NCBI RefSeq assembly: GCF_000003605.2
Contig: NW_003155239.1
Span: 738,332-787,185, forward strand
Length of the DNA stretch: 48,854 nucleotides
Direction of reading: 5' to 3'
Source of the DNA: Saccoglossus kowalevskii
Taxonomy: Eukaryota > Hemichordata > Enteropneusta > Harrimaniidae
Part shown: positions 1-14,231 of the stretch, piece after piece
How the letters are laid out: each line of letters starts with the position of its first letter
Numbering within the stretch: position 1 is the first letter of the stretch
The notes under the pieces: generated by a model
The model's database searches: none
What the model was told of the DNA's origin: nothing
Seen by the model: the letters and a program-made list of their open reading frames with translations, nothing else
Position numbers and translations under genes: made by a program

Positions 1-522
1 ACGTAATACTGGTGAAAAGTGGAATATCTAGAGAATGAAAAGTGATACAACAAAACTGTAAATTGCATTCTCCTACATTTGTGGAGCTTTTTCTTTAGGT
101 GGTCATTATGTTGTTTGGATTGAGGTTCCCTTTAAGGGGTAATCATGGATACCAAGGATGTCGACACGCACGTTAGAGGCATGATATATTGCGACTGGTA
201 CTTCTGTGGTAAGTCTACCCGTCTTGGGGCATTAACTGGATATAGCTTAGACGACGCCTCTAAAGATCGTCGGAATGAATGTGCGGTAAATAGTCCGGAT
301 ACAACGAGCTATTAACTCCAGAATGCCAGAGACTTTCAATACTGCTTAATGTAACGGAGATACACAATCGCAATTTCTTTTTTATGCGATTAAACGCAAA
401 ATATTAAAATACTATACAATTGCATATCAGAAACTGTGGATTCCATATTCACACTATTTTTTCGGATCTAAACTAGAATGCCATGTCGCCTAAGTGTACT
501 ATAGTACGTTTGTTCTATAAGT

Positions 523-537
523 CGCGCCCCCTAGCGG
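523..537 (-). promoter_or_regulatory. CTCF-like motif (minus strand)
   Basis: The minus strand reads CCGCTAGGGGGCGCG. It agrees with the bilaterian CTCF core CCASYAGRKGGCRSY at 13 of 15 positions; the mismatches are position 3 (G for A) and the last base. CTCF and its motif are conserved across most bilaterians. It is one of three such matches in the window (also about 26.87 and 47.42 kb). This is a motif match only; binding is not shown. Confidence 0.4.
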
Positions 538-1937
538 CGAGGCGATTTTGTAACAACAAAGTGACATAGAAGGATGATAGCAACATCATTCAAAACGACA
601 AATATGTATGGTTTTGCGTCAATTATATTATGAACATAATAAATATTCCCACAACTTTATTTTTGTTGACGGACGACTATAGATCAGAATAATATCGACG
701 CTGCCTTCTTTTCACCTACTTACATCACAAAATCTGTTCGTCGAGACAGGGCGAGAACACTCTAGAAATGATACATGTGAATAACAACAAATTGATATTT
801 AATATTATGTTATGACGTTATTGATGCAGATTATTCGTAACGATGTATCCCATTATTGAGCATCAAGGCCTTGTCGCATGGATATGAATACAATATTATT
901 TTCGAAATCTAATAAAGAAGAGGGAAATTTAAAGAAGAGAACAACTACGAGGTAACAATATTGAATACTAAAATCGGCATCCAGTTAAATGGTCCATTGT
1001 CAATAACAACGGATTTCAATTTCAAAATAAAACAATTTTGTAAGGACAACGTCGTCTGCTTGCACACTAACGCACGTTCAGTCGAGGCGTTCCATCTATT
1101 TATACAGAACGGGAATACAGAGTTTGTTCTTCTTTTTGTAGTGAGTGATACGAAACGCCGATGTGACTTGTATTTCCTCTACGGCGACTCCACAGTCATA
1201 GTCTGGGGTCTGTAAGCAGTAAATGATAAATAATAGTATCATGTTCTTACTGTTGTTAAATCTCCTTCTAGAATGGTCATCACCCACAGGCTTTTCAGCC
1301 ATGTTCGATCGCTCGCTACGCCTTTCGTTCGGCTTCAAAGTAATCGTCAAATCACAGGACTTCTGTAACACTGGAAAACTTTATTACGCAAAAATCTAAT
1401 TGAAAACACTCATGCAAGTGGGTAACGGCACTGCGTATGTGCATCCTGATTACGTACCCATGCACAGACAGTCAATCCACAGTAGCGATCCGGAAAAAAG
1501 TTTGCTTAAACACACTAGCGAGGCCGTGGCCGGGTGCTGAGACGACGTTCCTGTGTGTCGTTCACTCGGGTGTTGGCGTTCACTACAAAGCTACACCACA
1601 CCAATAATCAGTCACTTGTCAACTCGCAATGTAAATTATTTAAAATACATCTAATATTTGAGGTATTAAAACGAATTTCAATAAGGACGTTTTCAATGAT
1701 GCAGATTCAGGTGCCAGTGACACTGAAACTGGTGGATTTGTGGATTTTCCCGCTTTATAATGACCGCAAAGTCAATGGTATCCCCAGCCAATCCGTAATG
1801 AACTCCGGCACACTTTGTTCTCCAAATACGTCGCATACAGTATGCTTGTGTTTGACAGGTCGTACACTATTATTTAAATAATAAATTGTGAACATATTAT
1901 ATGCAATTTAGGTATGTGGGTGGTTGGATGTTAGAGA

Positions 1938-1949
1938 GGGGGGGGGGGG
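1938..1949 (+). repeat. Poly-G tract (12 G)
   Basis: An uninterrupted run of 12 G follows GAGA. It is the only long G homopolymer in an otherwise AT-rich window. Such a tract can form intermolecular G-quadruplex and is prone to length variation and sequencing error. Confidence 0.9.
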
Positions 1950-2787
1950 TTGATGAATGCCCTTTCTGAGCATAACGCTCATCGTACCAATTAACGCCAA
2001 TGCAATCTCTGTACAGAATAATGTTGTTAATATATCTGTATATCACCCACGTTCGACCCTCATTATATAAATTAGTATGTACGATTTGTATTGAGTAAAT
2101 GAAATGCCATACTTAACAACATTCACTGCAATCCAATTCTGTGCTTTAGATGATGTAATCATGTACCATCCTATTGTATTTTTTAAAGTGACACTTGTAA
2201 GAATATGAATGTACATTGTGAATGGGTCTGAACAATGTCAATCACATAGTGTAAATCAGTTCAATACACAGAGATAGACAGTCCGGCGACAGACTCAATA
2301 ATTCAATATAAGAAATGTTGCTACTTATGTAGTAGTGTATTGAACTATGCAAAACTATGCTTGCCGCTTGGAACTGTTATTGGGAAGATTGGATTTATTT
2401 GTCAAAGTCATGGTTGAATGTGTCTGTGTTAAGCTCGTTGCGATCATATTCCTTTAAGATTGGATACAGTGTACAGGACTTAATATTTTTTTGGAGCTGT
2501 GAGTTTGGTTTTACATACAGTATCGGGTTTATACTGAACGTAGCTGGAACATACTTGTACAGCTCTTCAATATTCGATCACGACAGAGAAGGGACACGCA
2601 CGTTGTAAAGTAACGAGCTGCCACGATGATTGAGAGCCATTAAGGGATGTGTCGTATAAGTAGTATAAATAACTGATCGTTGCGATGAAGCCAGAGTCAT
2701 GGGTATATTCAAGTAACTGATAATTGTATCTTGTTTCGTTTTTTATCATAATATTGTATTGACAAATTGAATAGTGAATAATGAGCA

Positions 2788-3157
2788 GTGACTATGATCC
2801 AAATTACCGATAGACTCTGTTTGATTGCATGTGTTCGTGCCGACTCCCACAGAGTTAATCTACCCCGTCAAGAATACGATAACACTTTTGTATTCCCACT
2901 GATTGACAATTTTACAGCGCGTGAGATAGCGGACATTTTGTCCCGCGAAGAACTGGGCGGCGAATCCGTTATTATGCGCTCGGCATGGAGTCGTCAACGA
3001 TTAAACGCAAAACCGATTTCAGAAGTCTTATGGATTTCAATTATTATCGAAGCTGGAAGATTACCTTGCGCCCGGTGCAATGCCCGATTTTAAAGTAGTA
3101 AAACGTGACAAGGATAAATTAGCAACGCTTAATCAATTCATCACATTTGGCGAATAA
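2788..3157 (+). pseudogene. Possible frameshifted coding fragment, product unknown
   Basis: Two overlapping plus-strand open frames lie in a patch of higher GC (near 45-50% by eye). Frame one runs 2788-3093 (101 codons) and includes the helix-like stretch FTAREIADILSREELGGES. The second runs 3005-3157 in another frame and ends GDK-poor but charged, with MPDFKVVKRDKDKLATLNQ and a TAA stop. The overlap (3005-3093) would fit one ancestral reading frame broken by a frameshift. No domain or family is recognised, no convincing start context is visible, and in sequence of this GC such open runs are not rare. It could be a transposon or retrocopy relic, or chance. Low certainty. Confidence 0.15.
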
Positions 3158-6100
3158 ACTTATATTTTGGTTCATCTTTTATAGTTTCTGTTTTCTTGTA
3201 ATAATACGCATACATCCTTCTTGTCACCGACTGGCGTATCATTTGTATCTTCGTATAGTTTTGAGTGAGAAGACTCTGCATTCGCTAAAGGGTACTGCAA
3301 CCTCGATGGATCTGAAGCTAGTGCGACTTCTAAGAGCGATAGCATTATACCGTGTTGGTATGTGTCGATGAACTATGAAGGCGTGCATTAAATGTTAAGT
3401 CGGAGCCCGCGATATGACTCCCCTGATCTGGAATTCGTGGACTTTAACGATCGCAGTTGTCACATGCTTTAATACTATTTGACAGAGTAATTAAAGTGAA
3501 TCAACTACCTTGGGACTACGGATGTTCACTCCATAAAACTCCTTATTTTGGAAAGTGCAAGATTTTAAGTTAATTTCGAACAACGACTCGACATGTGAAA
3601 TGCGCCGTAAACACAGGTAATTGCGTGGAAAAATTGTCGTCAATCAGCTTAAAGTGAATCATACAATAATTGCAAAATTGATTTTATTACGTTATGTCGC
3701 TGAAAAAATCAGCAAATTACTTTAATTTATCTGTCGAGAATACATGACATTTCAATGCTGGAATTTCCGTAGCCTCGATGACAGATGTTAAAAATAAAAC
3801 TGTTAAACAAGTTTGAGTACAGTGGAATGTTGATTTAAAAAACGCTTTCAATGATGGAATGTATTTCCCGTTATTCAATAAATTGATGAAGCTATTTGTA
3901 ATTACGTAAAGTATGCTAAGGGGTTTCAATTATGATTGATTGCCGGAATTATTTGTGGCGTTTGTGTGATTGCTTTGCTACTTACATCCACATATTAGCA
4001 ACTTATGTCATTGTAATACCTGATCGGGACATAGAAACAAATTACTGTAAAGCACACTTAATTTGCAAGACATCAGAGTTTGATATTCCTATGCGGGATA
4101 TCTACAGGTTAGAGAATTATGAACCATGGTTTCCATGTCACATGCAGTGATATTGTGTGGTTGAACATAGATATATTGCGTAGATTGAGACTTGTTGTTT
4201 TGTCTAGTGTTTATATGCTAGTCGCAATATGTCTCAGCCACTGGTGTTTTCCTTGTTTACTTCCAGGAGAAGCTGAACAGATATGATAGATGCACACAGT
4301 TCGTTATTAAAAGTTATTGATTAAGACTTATGAATACATGAGGATCAAATAGCCAATACGAGGGCGATCAATAAAAAATTTGACAGAAACACTTTAACAG
4401 GGCAAGGTCACTTTTCTTCGAATATGTTTTTACGATTGATTCTCCGTTCTTGAACAATTATAACTAACCCAATTTACTTTATGCGACACAAACGTACGTC
4501 AATGCAACATATATAGCAAATACAAAAAAACAGTTAATTGGATAATGTGTGTGTGTGGTAATTTCCGTCAAAATAATTGGGTAATCGACTTCCACCGTCT
4601 GTGTAAGTGTATGCAGCGTTCATTAGTGAATCACAAACAGTTTGTGTTGGCCTTGTTGACAGGCAGGACACAAAAAGATTGGGTCTTTGAAAAACAGTGA
4701 CATAATGTAATCAATCATATATATATAGAGAGAGCTGATACAAATGTATCCATACACTCTTCAAATACAATGGTGTTATTGGTATGTTTTATGTCGTAGT
4801 AGATGTATATAATAGATTGGTGTTCTAGACAAACAGAACAGAAATGTTGATGTCACGTGACCAAAAGACGGCCTACATAACTTACTTCTCTCTGATATTG
4901 CTCAGCGAAATAAGTTAAACACTTGGGATAATATATTGTTACAGTAATTACATACAGGAAAAGTAAGATCAAGTAAGATTTTGATTATACTATTTATTTA
5001 TCTGGTGTTACTTTATATAACACGTAACAGAACAACATGCAGACGCCTTAATGGTTCTAATGATACCCCAATTCACGGAGTAATATTTAAACCTGTGATA
5101 CCCAATTAAATCTCATTTGCATAGTCAGTGATCAAATATAGTTATGAGTATATTTCAGTAGATGTCTAGACTTTTATAGCATATATACATATTATGGTAC
5201 CAGGCAGATTACCCTGGGTCACTAAGCAATCATAACATCAATGGAGCTGCATCATCCAGTGCTATTATGCATATGTTTGGATTGTGCGACAAAGAATTTC
5301 TGCTTCGCATGCAATGCTCTATCTCGATATGACATCGTAATTGAGTATATACACACTAAATTACGTCAACTGTCACTAATGTCACGCACTTGCTTATAAT
5401 GATTTCGAAGTCGAGGAATAAGCCGGACGCGCTTCTAGTTTTCTGCAAATCTATAATAATAAAAATGAAAATCAATTGTGGGAACATAATAAACTTACCT
5501 GAGTGTGTCTGTAAATCAATACCTTAGCTTCGTATTGGCTAACGGGTTTGGTTTGTAACAGATTGCATTAGCCATTTATATAGACTGGTGCTGACGTGCA
5601 TCCTGTCTCAGTAGACACGCCTTGCCGCTCGTCAACAATACCATGGTTGGCATTTCAATATGTGCGTTAAGGTAGAAAACATATCGATTTTCCGTATCAC
5701 CGACATCATATGGATTTGACTCGCCGGTTGAATTGCTCTGTACCACCAACCGGACGATTATAAATACTGAACCATCGATTAGATCGATAGCAGCTGAGAA
5801 ATAAATTAAACCTCAATATTAGGACATTAGTTGTTATCAAATTAAAGGATACCGTCTGAATGCGTATGTATGAGATAAAAATGTGAATTCGTGAATAAGT
5901 AGCTCTCGAGGGATAAAAGAATAAAGACGCGAATATGTCTAAACAATACCGGTACGCATGTGAACAGAAATCTAATTTTCGGTAACCGTTACTGCCTTCG
6001 TACGATGAATGAACACATCAAAATGTGTACATCATTGCTACTTAAGATTTGAATTCGACGTCGGATGTCATTTTTGACTTGACACCCATGGCTCGTTAAC

Positions 6101-9100
6101 TCTCTACGCAAATCACTGGGGAGACTTCAGCTGAACGCAGAGATGACTCCCAAATGTTTATCAAAGTTATCGCTTACGCAAAGTGCTCTCTCAGAAAATG
6201 TCCCTCGGTTGAAACACATACTGGGTAGGTTAAAGAAGCATACATTGCAAGTGAAAGTGAATCGGATTAGTACTCAAGGGACATTGAACTGGAAGTCGCT
6301 TTTAAAAGTGCATTGCCCGTGTCTAAAAAGGCAATCTCATGGATTTTGATTTCCCCTCGGACTTTCTTTGTTATCATTATGTTCAACTGTCAAGTGCACA
6401 TATGGGGATAATGTCGATACAAACCGCCGTATGTTAGGTATACTCATTTGCGAAGATTCACGGCAGGGTATCCAACACAATTGGCCTCCCTCATAGTTGC
6501 TGCTGGTTGGTTGATCAGTGGACTGTCACTGCACTATTCGAAATATCATATTTTACCTATTTGTCAAATATACCGGTGACGCACTTCGCTTCAAAACTTT
6601 TTTACGTTAAAAATATCAATATGAATTCATAATAGCAACATAGAAAAATACGCTCTTATTAATATCGGTCATTTTCCGTCCATTAATAAAAATGATTGAA
6701 GACTGTCATGATATTGACTCATCTGAAGTACTTGCCAATTAAATATGAATAACTATGAATAGACTTTTCACTACTCACGGAAGCGGTTAAGTAGCCCTGT
6801 TTCGACGGTGAATGTATGTCTGGTAATGTTGAAAAGATAATCTTGACGTTTTCTTCATTCCAAACTAGCGGTAATTTGACGTGGGATATATAGCGTTAAG
6901 GAAGGGGAATGACATTAGACTGACAAGTATTTAACCGTTTGCTGTGTTCAGGTGTTTACAGCACATGTACGATGCCCCGGGGTTCGACAGCGAGGGATTC
7001 TGTAGCGTTTATGTTGTTGTTAGAAAGCAAGTGGGGGAAATTACTATTAGGATATGCAGGTTTTGTCGATTTCGCGCGGAGACAGTCAACGCTGTAAATT
7101 ACGCGTAATAAAATACCACCGCGTTAGCCACGACTGGGTGGCGCCGATAATATACAAGAGGCGACCCGAGTTAGAAATACACACGCCTACGCTATGCTTA
7201 TCAATGTTTAATATAACGTCGCAAGCCCGCTCACTCGCTAGTCCGAAAATATAAATGCTATAGTGTTTCTCTTTGTAAGTAATTTACCTTAGATACAAGT
7301 GGTCGCCGAGATCTCGTTGATTGTGGGAGAGCCACGAGATTTGGGTTTTTACTCTGAGAGTGTCCATTCTATTCCGACATAGCGTCCACTGTTTTTCTGA
7401 CCTATACAATCATAGTATTTGTTATAGTTGACGATACAAAGGAAGCAAACCAAACACCGCATCAAGTCACTGCTTAATTGAGCCACGCTTTTTATATCGA
7501 TTTATATTTTCATGTGATATATGTTGTAGCAAGTCCAGGTCATACCAGAGATTTCGTTATAAGCATATGCAAATGCTGATGGATATACTTAATTAGTATC
7601 ATGTTTCTTCTGAGTAATTTTGTATTAAATCCAGTAACACTAGAAAGACAGCAAATTGGATATATCACGTGTCTACGTCATTATCTTGACAGGAAAATCG
7701 ACTATGAAAATATAGTTTTTTGCCACCTTAAGTGTTGAGTATTCTTAAAAATAGACTAAACGTATTACAATAGAATCTATAAGTACATGTGCCTCTTTCC
7801 ATTGGCGTTGTATATCGTAACAAATGTCTTCGATGTGGATATTGATACGATGGTCCCTGTCATGTGTCGCCTTAGTGGTCTAAATCATCGGCGCATGTGC
7901 GTTGGATAAGGCAAAGTCAAATCCTTCATCATATGCTTTTTTTAATTTACGCTATTCTGAATAATTTATGTGGTTTGTGACAATAGCAAATACCAAGTGC
8001 TCCACATTTTTTTTCTGCAGCGATTTTCCCTCACTATGTGCGCATATACTTCAAAACACCCGTAACCATTTTTGCCTAATTGCATTTAGGATTCCAAGAG
8101 GCTATGATTCAGCATCATACATTGAATCCTGGGGATATAGAAACTCATTAAAAATAAGATGCACCTGAAGCACTTTTTGATTAACACCCACTTCCTTTAA
8201 TTTTCGAAGAGAGCACATCAATGTGATTATGCTAAACAAACGCTTCATTTCCAGTGGAGTACACTCAAAAAACAGACCGAGATTACATCTTTCTTTCGAA
8301 AATATTGTTTTTGCATAGCTGCATGTGATTCATATATTTAAGAACTGCAGACAAGTATCCTTCTATATGAAACATGTCTCCATGCAGTCTACTAGTCTTT
8401 TGATTAGACATTGACGAAATAAATTCTATCAGAAATATGAGGGTCTGTTGAAAAAAGTATGAACACTGAGACACAAATATGGTGATTATACAGATTAGTG
8501 AATATCGCGATATATTTCTGGCTACTTAACAAGAAATGTATTTTGAACGGCTAATCGAAATTATAAAATAATCATTATCTCGCGCTGTTTTGATATGTTG
8601 AACATAAAAATAGAAATGAACGTGTAATTAATAAAAGACACGTAAATTCCTTTTGTTTTTGATTGTTGTATCAAAACGACAATTACTCCAAACTATAACT
8701 TGTTTTTCATGATTATTTTCAAAAGGGAAAAAATGCTATTTTCTGAATAACGAACAATAACCACATTTTCGATAAGCTACCATACCCGGCTTTCTGAATA
8801 TATATGTAAATATGACATCATCACCGACCAGCATCACATCTTTAATTACGTAATGCTTCGATTATTCAATGCTTTTTTTGCTGTCGTTTTGAACCCCACA
8901 ACTTTCTTCTCGGGAACTTTCAATTGTAATATATCCAATCGAAGTGAGTGTTTGTACAGCATCTGTAGGACGTTTCATGGACTTTCTAACAAAAGATGTG
9001 ATTTGTCAATGCACACAGACAATGAAATAATTTTGATAATATAACTGAATATAAATAACCTTGTTGTGCAGTAAGTTTTAAAAGTACAATGCCAATAATG

Positions 9101-9370
9101 TCGGATCAGCTCCGCACGCAACCATGTATTGTTGGCTTTACTTTATCCACCAGGACAAACGCCCACATATAGACATGTTGCTAGCTTTGCGAGGATAATT
9201 GTCTCTGACCAACAGGTTCTCCGCGAGCTGCTGGGTGTAACATGAAACCGTAATTTTAAAAATCTGAAAGAAGAGACCTTGATTTCAAACAATTGCTACA
9301 TCCGTAAAGAGTTGGCTACATCCGATGTACTTGGAAGCAGACATGTCAAATTAGCGTGTCCTGACTTACC
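3158..9370. other. Non-genic stretch, no gene recognised
   Basis: About 6.2 kb with no supported gene. It is AT-rich with short TA/GA and GT runs (about 4720-4735 and 4548-4556). A perfect minus-strand splice-donor string, CAG|GTAAGT, occurs at 5493-5501, but I could not pair it with a convincing exon. A patch of higher CpG at about 7054-7254 holds a 66-codon open frame that matches nothing I know. No repeat array was found. Confidence 0.55.
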
Positions 9371-9569
9371 ATAATCATGCCTTAGATACGTTTTGAAAGA
9401 GGTAGATGACAGCCAGCAATATATATAAATATACCGCGGCTAGACCACCTAACAATAATGTGTTTTGTAAGACGTAGCAAGCAGTCGACTCTGTCAATCT
9501 ACAGTGGGCTGACATCCGGAATATAATGCCTCAAACATATTTCGAGACATGTAGTCGACAATCTGTCGT
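9371..9569 (+). repeat. Diverged direct duplication, copy 1
   Basis: This segment can be aligned by eye with 9918-10152 in the same orientation. Shared blocks occur in the same order: ATAATNATGC near the start, ACGTTTTGA-like/AAGTTTTGA, GACAGCC/AACAGCC, the string CCTAACAATA, and CTCAAACAT followed by GTAGTCGACA/GTAGTTGACA. Overall identity is perhaps 60-65%. The offset is about 547 bp. No coding potential is shared. Confidence 0.6.
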
Positions 9570-9917
9570 TGGTGGATATCCTAACTGCAACGTCTGTACA
9601 AGCTAGGAAACACGTAGTTGACAACAAGGTCATGCTATGAACGGACATCAGAATCATATGAGGTTATTACGAGGGTACTGCAAAGTGTGCACCAAGACAG
9701 TACAGCCGGAGTACCGACTGACGCGCAGCGGAGGTCGATGCGACCGCGTACTGTCTGTCTAGTATAATTATTATACATCTTTTCCTCCCAGGAATACATC
9801 ATGAGAATGCCGAAATTTAAAACTTTTAAAACCGATTTAGCGAATTTCTTTGTAATGATAGGATGAAAATGCCTAATGCAATACCGCCAAATTACGGCAT
9901 TATATAAATGTATAATT

Positions 9918-10152
9918 ATAATAATGCTTCATATAAGTTTTGAGAAAGGTACTTAACAGCCAATTGCAACTATGTAAATGTAACGTGGCTGGACAACCTA
10001 ACAATACAAACGATTCCTGCAGTAGTAATGAATTGTTTACAGCCGACAATTCCGCCAGAGAGAAATTAATTCTGTAGGTTATTTGATTCCCAAGCTTGGA
10101 AAAACAAGATGACTCAAACATTTTTTTGAAGTGACGTAGTTGACAGCTTCCA
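9918..10152 (+). repeat. Diverged direct duplication, copy 2
   Basis: Partner of 9371-9569 with the same block order. It carries about 30 bp of extra sequence between the CCTAACAATA block and the CTCAAACAT block. The 3' block (GACGTAGTTGACA) also resembles a further fragment near 9613-9626 (CACGTAGTTGACA), so the original array may have had more than two units. Confidence 0.6.
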
Positions 10153-13100
10153 TTTACATTGAGCGAATATCACTTCCATGAAGCTCCACCCAAATTTATG
10201 GGGAGCTAGTTCAGGTTCAGGACATTTCAGGCAAGCAGTGAAACGAATTCATGATTTTAAAATTAAGTTTGACTTCAGTATATCGTTAACATTGCTTAGT
10301 ATTTGACAGTTTCAAGGTGTTTTCAGCGCGATCACCTAAATATACGATTTGCGGCAAGTGCGACAACAGCAAATATATTACAATTAAAAGGTCCCTTACA
10401 TACACAATATGTTTTGTATTCCAAAAATAATATGAATAGTTTTTTTTATATTATACAGTTCATGTTATTTTAGTTATTAATCATTTTGGTTTATATTGTA
10501 TAGTAATCAACAGCGCATAGAGGAAGAAAAGATGATGAAATTGTGTACGCCAATACGCCCATTTTATGTACGTTACATTTTATAGAGCCTAAAGAATCAG
10601 TGAATGAAATCATGATTCCGATTTTTTAAAGCTTTAGCATAAACGAATGACATTAAATCATGCAAACTGTATTACCTAGTCGCGATACAATAACGCTAGT
10701 TCAATTTGTGAGATCCTATTCCTTTTTTTGAATCCATCGCACTAATTCATTATAACTCTTCCCTCCCCATGGGCAAAAGATGGGGTAAAAGCGTATGATA
10801 TACACGTAAATATCGTAGTCGTCTTACTAGGGCGACCTAAATAATCACAGTGTGCTCCATATCGGTTTGACTTTATTGAAACTATGATCGTTTGACATTA
10901 CGATTTGTGCTATGAGACGGTGAAAAGAACACGTATACAAGCTAAGAACCCTAAAATTAAAGACAGATGTGAAGAATTTAAATGTGTTTTTTTACCTCCT
11001 ACTGCTGTATGTTGCTTTCTAAAAACAGTCTTGTCTAGGTGTCTTTATAGATGTACTTTATCGCATGTTTAAATCAATGGGTGGTGTGTGTCTGTCCTAC
11101 TACATGTCGCGACCAAATTTGCGTAGAAAAGTGTACTCCCCCCTTTTGGGTCATATCATTTGTTAGTAAGCCTTCATTTTTTGTGTGGAAAACTAATACA
11201 CGTCACATGTGTACTTGATTGAACTTGATCCATGATATTATTATTGTCACTTATATAAGTTTCTTTCATAAAATAACCAGCTTGGTTGTAAATTAGCCGC
11301 ATCGACGATATATCATCACGGAATTTGAAATTGCTTAATTACGATAAATTAAATATATAGCAAGGGAAATTCTTAGTATATGTCTATAGTGTATTTAATA
11401 TTAAAATGTCTCACCGTTTCAATTTATCGAACATCGTTGTAATACAGCCTTTTACGAAGCAAATATAAGACAGTATTAATATGTCTTCTTATTTTGGCAT
11501 ACAGCTAGTGAATTCGATTGAAATATATATAATATTGAACTATAAAACGTGTTTCAAATGCTACACTTAAGCGAGTTAAATGATTTCTCCATAATATGCA
11601 TATGTGCTTCTTTAAACGTTATCGCCCAGAGAAGTAATTCTGCCTGCAGGTTCTCAAAAACACTCTGACGACTGCTGCAGCTGAAACTATTTTTTCCTAT
11701 TACTTTAAAGTAGTTAATATTTGGAACGCGGGTTCCGAAAAACTGTAAATGTGTTTTTGGTAATCGGCATTCAGGCTCTTACGATAAAAGGTTTATCGCC
11801 AGATATCGCTTGTCTTTACAGCTGACTAACACTCGTGGCGTCATTGACTGCATTTTCCATTTACCGATGGTATTTTCTATAGGTAGTTTGAACTTTCGGT
11901 GTCACCGCATGGCTCTCGGTTTAAAGACAACAATAGACAACCTAGTTTGGTTGAAATATTGAAGAATTGTCAGGAATTACAGTGAATAAAATTACTTCGG
12001 GTAGTGTGAGACATTATTTCGTTATAAAATCAAAATTTCCGAATGCTTATAACTTATCCTGTATCGTGTTTCTTCTTCAGAAATGTGTTACAAAACGTGA
12101 CGTGTCTCCAGAACTGTAAGTACATTTCTTAATCCCTGGCGTGGAAACTGTGTTTCTTCGAGATCGTAAATCTTCCGTGTAAGTGAGATGACAAATGCTC
12201 GCGCATAGTTATTCGCGTATCGAAAGCTACAGGAAGAGTGCTTTACGTGATAGGAACTTCAATCGGATGTCATTGAATCTTTCGTAGTAGCTCATTTATG
12301 TACATTGCTTTTATTCACTAGAACGTACCACGGGCACACTCTAAAATGCAAAATAAAAATAATAAGGGGTGGGTTGTCAATTGCAGCATTCAAATATTTC
12401 AACGTGGATATAATTACGGCATACTATTTCTTAGTAAAAAATAATAAACGCATATAATTAAGTATAGTGACGGTCACATAGACATGAATCCGGCATGTGA
12501 CGCGGTATATATTACCATAGCACTCAAACAGTAGTAATGGATCAATGTATAAATCGATGCTGGATTCCAATTTGTCATTACACGTTTAAATGGAGATTCA
12601 CAAGATAGCTAGCTATACATGTGTATCGTTAATGGGAGCGCTTTTAAAATACGCATTAAACAAGTGTAGATCTTTTCATTTGTCCAGAGTCAGAAGAAGG
12701 AAGAGAACATGCCATTGAGTTGTAACATCGTAATTGAAATCATACATTGTGTGCGTGTGTGTTTCATAAAAGAAGATGTTCATTGCACACTGTTTGAATT
12801 ATCGTTTTTTTATTTCAACGCTGGTGACTGATTGGTGTTATTAATGTGTTTGCGTGTTCAGCTACTCGATGCAAAGTTTACACTGTCACTCGTTTTACAT
12901 GTAAAACCGAGAAGAAGTTGGGATGGTGAAAATCCAATAGGTGAAATCAGTGTAAGCGATTGCGAACTACTTATAAACAGCACCTTGTTTAATTTCCGTT
13001 TTACAAATTTCAAACATTTCGTCATGTCATAAATTGTCAAGTTTCCATACGTGATATTCTCCATGTTGCTGCTATTATCGTATGAGTTTAAACTGTGTGC

Positions 13101-14231
13101 TCGAATTAATCTAAATGTCGACAGAGGCTTGAGTAAATGACATAATAAATTACATTTCCTGATGAAATGCACTATGATATAAAGGGATATAACAACAAAT
13201 TAATCAGCAAAACCAACTGTGTGGATTTAATACATTATTTGGATTTATTAGATCTTCTAAATATAATATATTATCGTTTTAATCAAACGGTGTTCATATA
13301 TCTTCACATATAGTGACAATGAGTAACATTATTAGTTATGCACTAAGCAATAACTTACGAGATATAGTATATTCACGAATATATAGTACTGTATAAACCA
13401 GAAAACGTGTTTGCAACAAATCAATATATTAACTTTTAAGCCCACTGTTCTAATATATCATCATATTGTTTGTGCTTTTGGTGGTCTCAGACCATGCACG
13501 GTAGCGCAATTTCCCATTACCAATGTAAGGGATCAGGTGTACTATATACACACGCCGAAAACACTTTTTGACCGAATTACCTTTAGTCCTATAATTAATC
13601 TTGTCAGCTTAATTCCAAATACATGATTCATTGCACACAGACAGTATTCTCCATGTTGCAGGAACTATACTGGTGCAAAGGCCTACTAATTATATTTGCT
13701 AATATCTTGGCTAACTATTATCAAATACGGTGTAGATGAGAGCGAGTGTGCATCAGGGTAATATATTTAAAAATATCCAGAGATATATAGCAATGTATTT
13801 AACCAAGTGAAACATGTTCCCAATAAATCAATATAATAATAATAAATCAATTGTGTCAATGTATATCATCACATAAAAGAAAAAAAAAAAACGTTTAATT
13901 GATTACTGTTCTCAATAAGTATGCATACGCGTGCAATGAATGTGAAAGTTTCAAACATCAAGGCCAGCAATGGCAATGAACAGCAATGGCAACGAACGTC
14001 ACAAATGAGGCAACACATATACTTATTTTGCGACATGCCTTGTGCGTGTTACCATAGTAACCTTGTCCGCAATAATGGCAGTTTTTCCCTGCATTATTGT
14101 TATAAATGCGCAGTGGTTTAGTGGGCAGCTAGAGAAGAACGGATGATGTGTCATATTCGTGTATTTTTAGAAATAAGTGTTCAATGCAAGCACGAAGAGT
14201 GTTAAGCCCAAGAGCACGGCCTCAAACTAGC
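10153..14231. other. Non-genic stretch, no gene recognised
   Basis: About 4 kb of AT-rich sequence with no supported gene. A 66-codon open frame at 12832-13032 has a weak acceptor-like sequence before it and GTAAGC inside it at about 12952, but this combination is common by chance. There is a short A-run near 13880. Nothing else stands out. Confidence 0.55.

Larger units (their letters stand above)
1..2787. other. Non-genic stretch, no gene recognised
   Basis: AT-rich sequence with many stops in all frames. It contains a CTCF-like motif (523-537) and a G12 run (1938-1949), listed separately. Open frames of 84, 91 and 115 codons occur here but are within chance expectation and match no family I recognise. 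A short acidic open frame (about 1685-1759, plus strand, reading DADSGASDTETGG) has protein-like composition but only about 25 codons, so it is not called. Confidence 0.6.

Noticed and set aside
119-142. CCCTTTAAGGGG palindrome resembling two MITE ends head to head
   Set aside because: No inverted partner at either side, and neither side continues into the MITE end sequence.
1534-1881. 115-codon plus-strand open frame
   Set aside because: Low similarity to any protein type. A different frame inside it (DADSGASDTETGG) looks more protein-like but is only about 25 codons.
5493-5501. Perfect splice-donor string CAG|GTAAGT on the minus strand
   Set aside because: No convincing exon with an acceptor could be placed upstream on that strand; isolated matches are expected.
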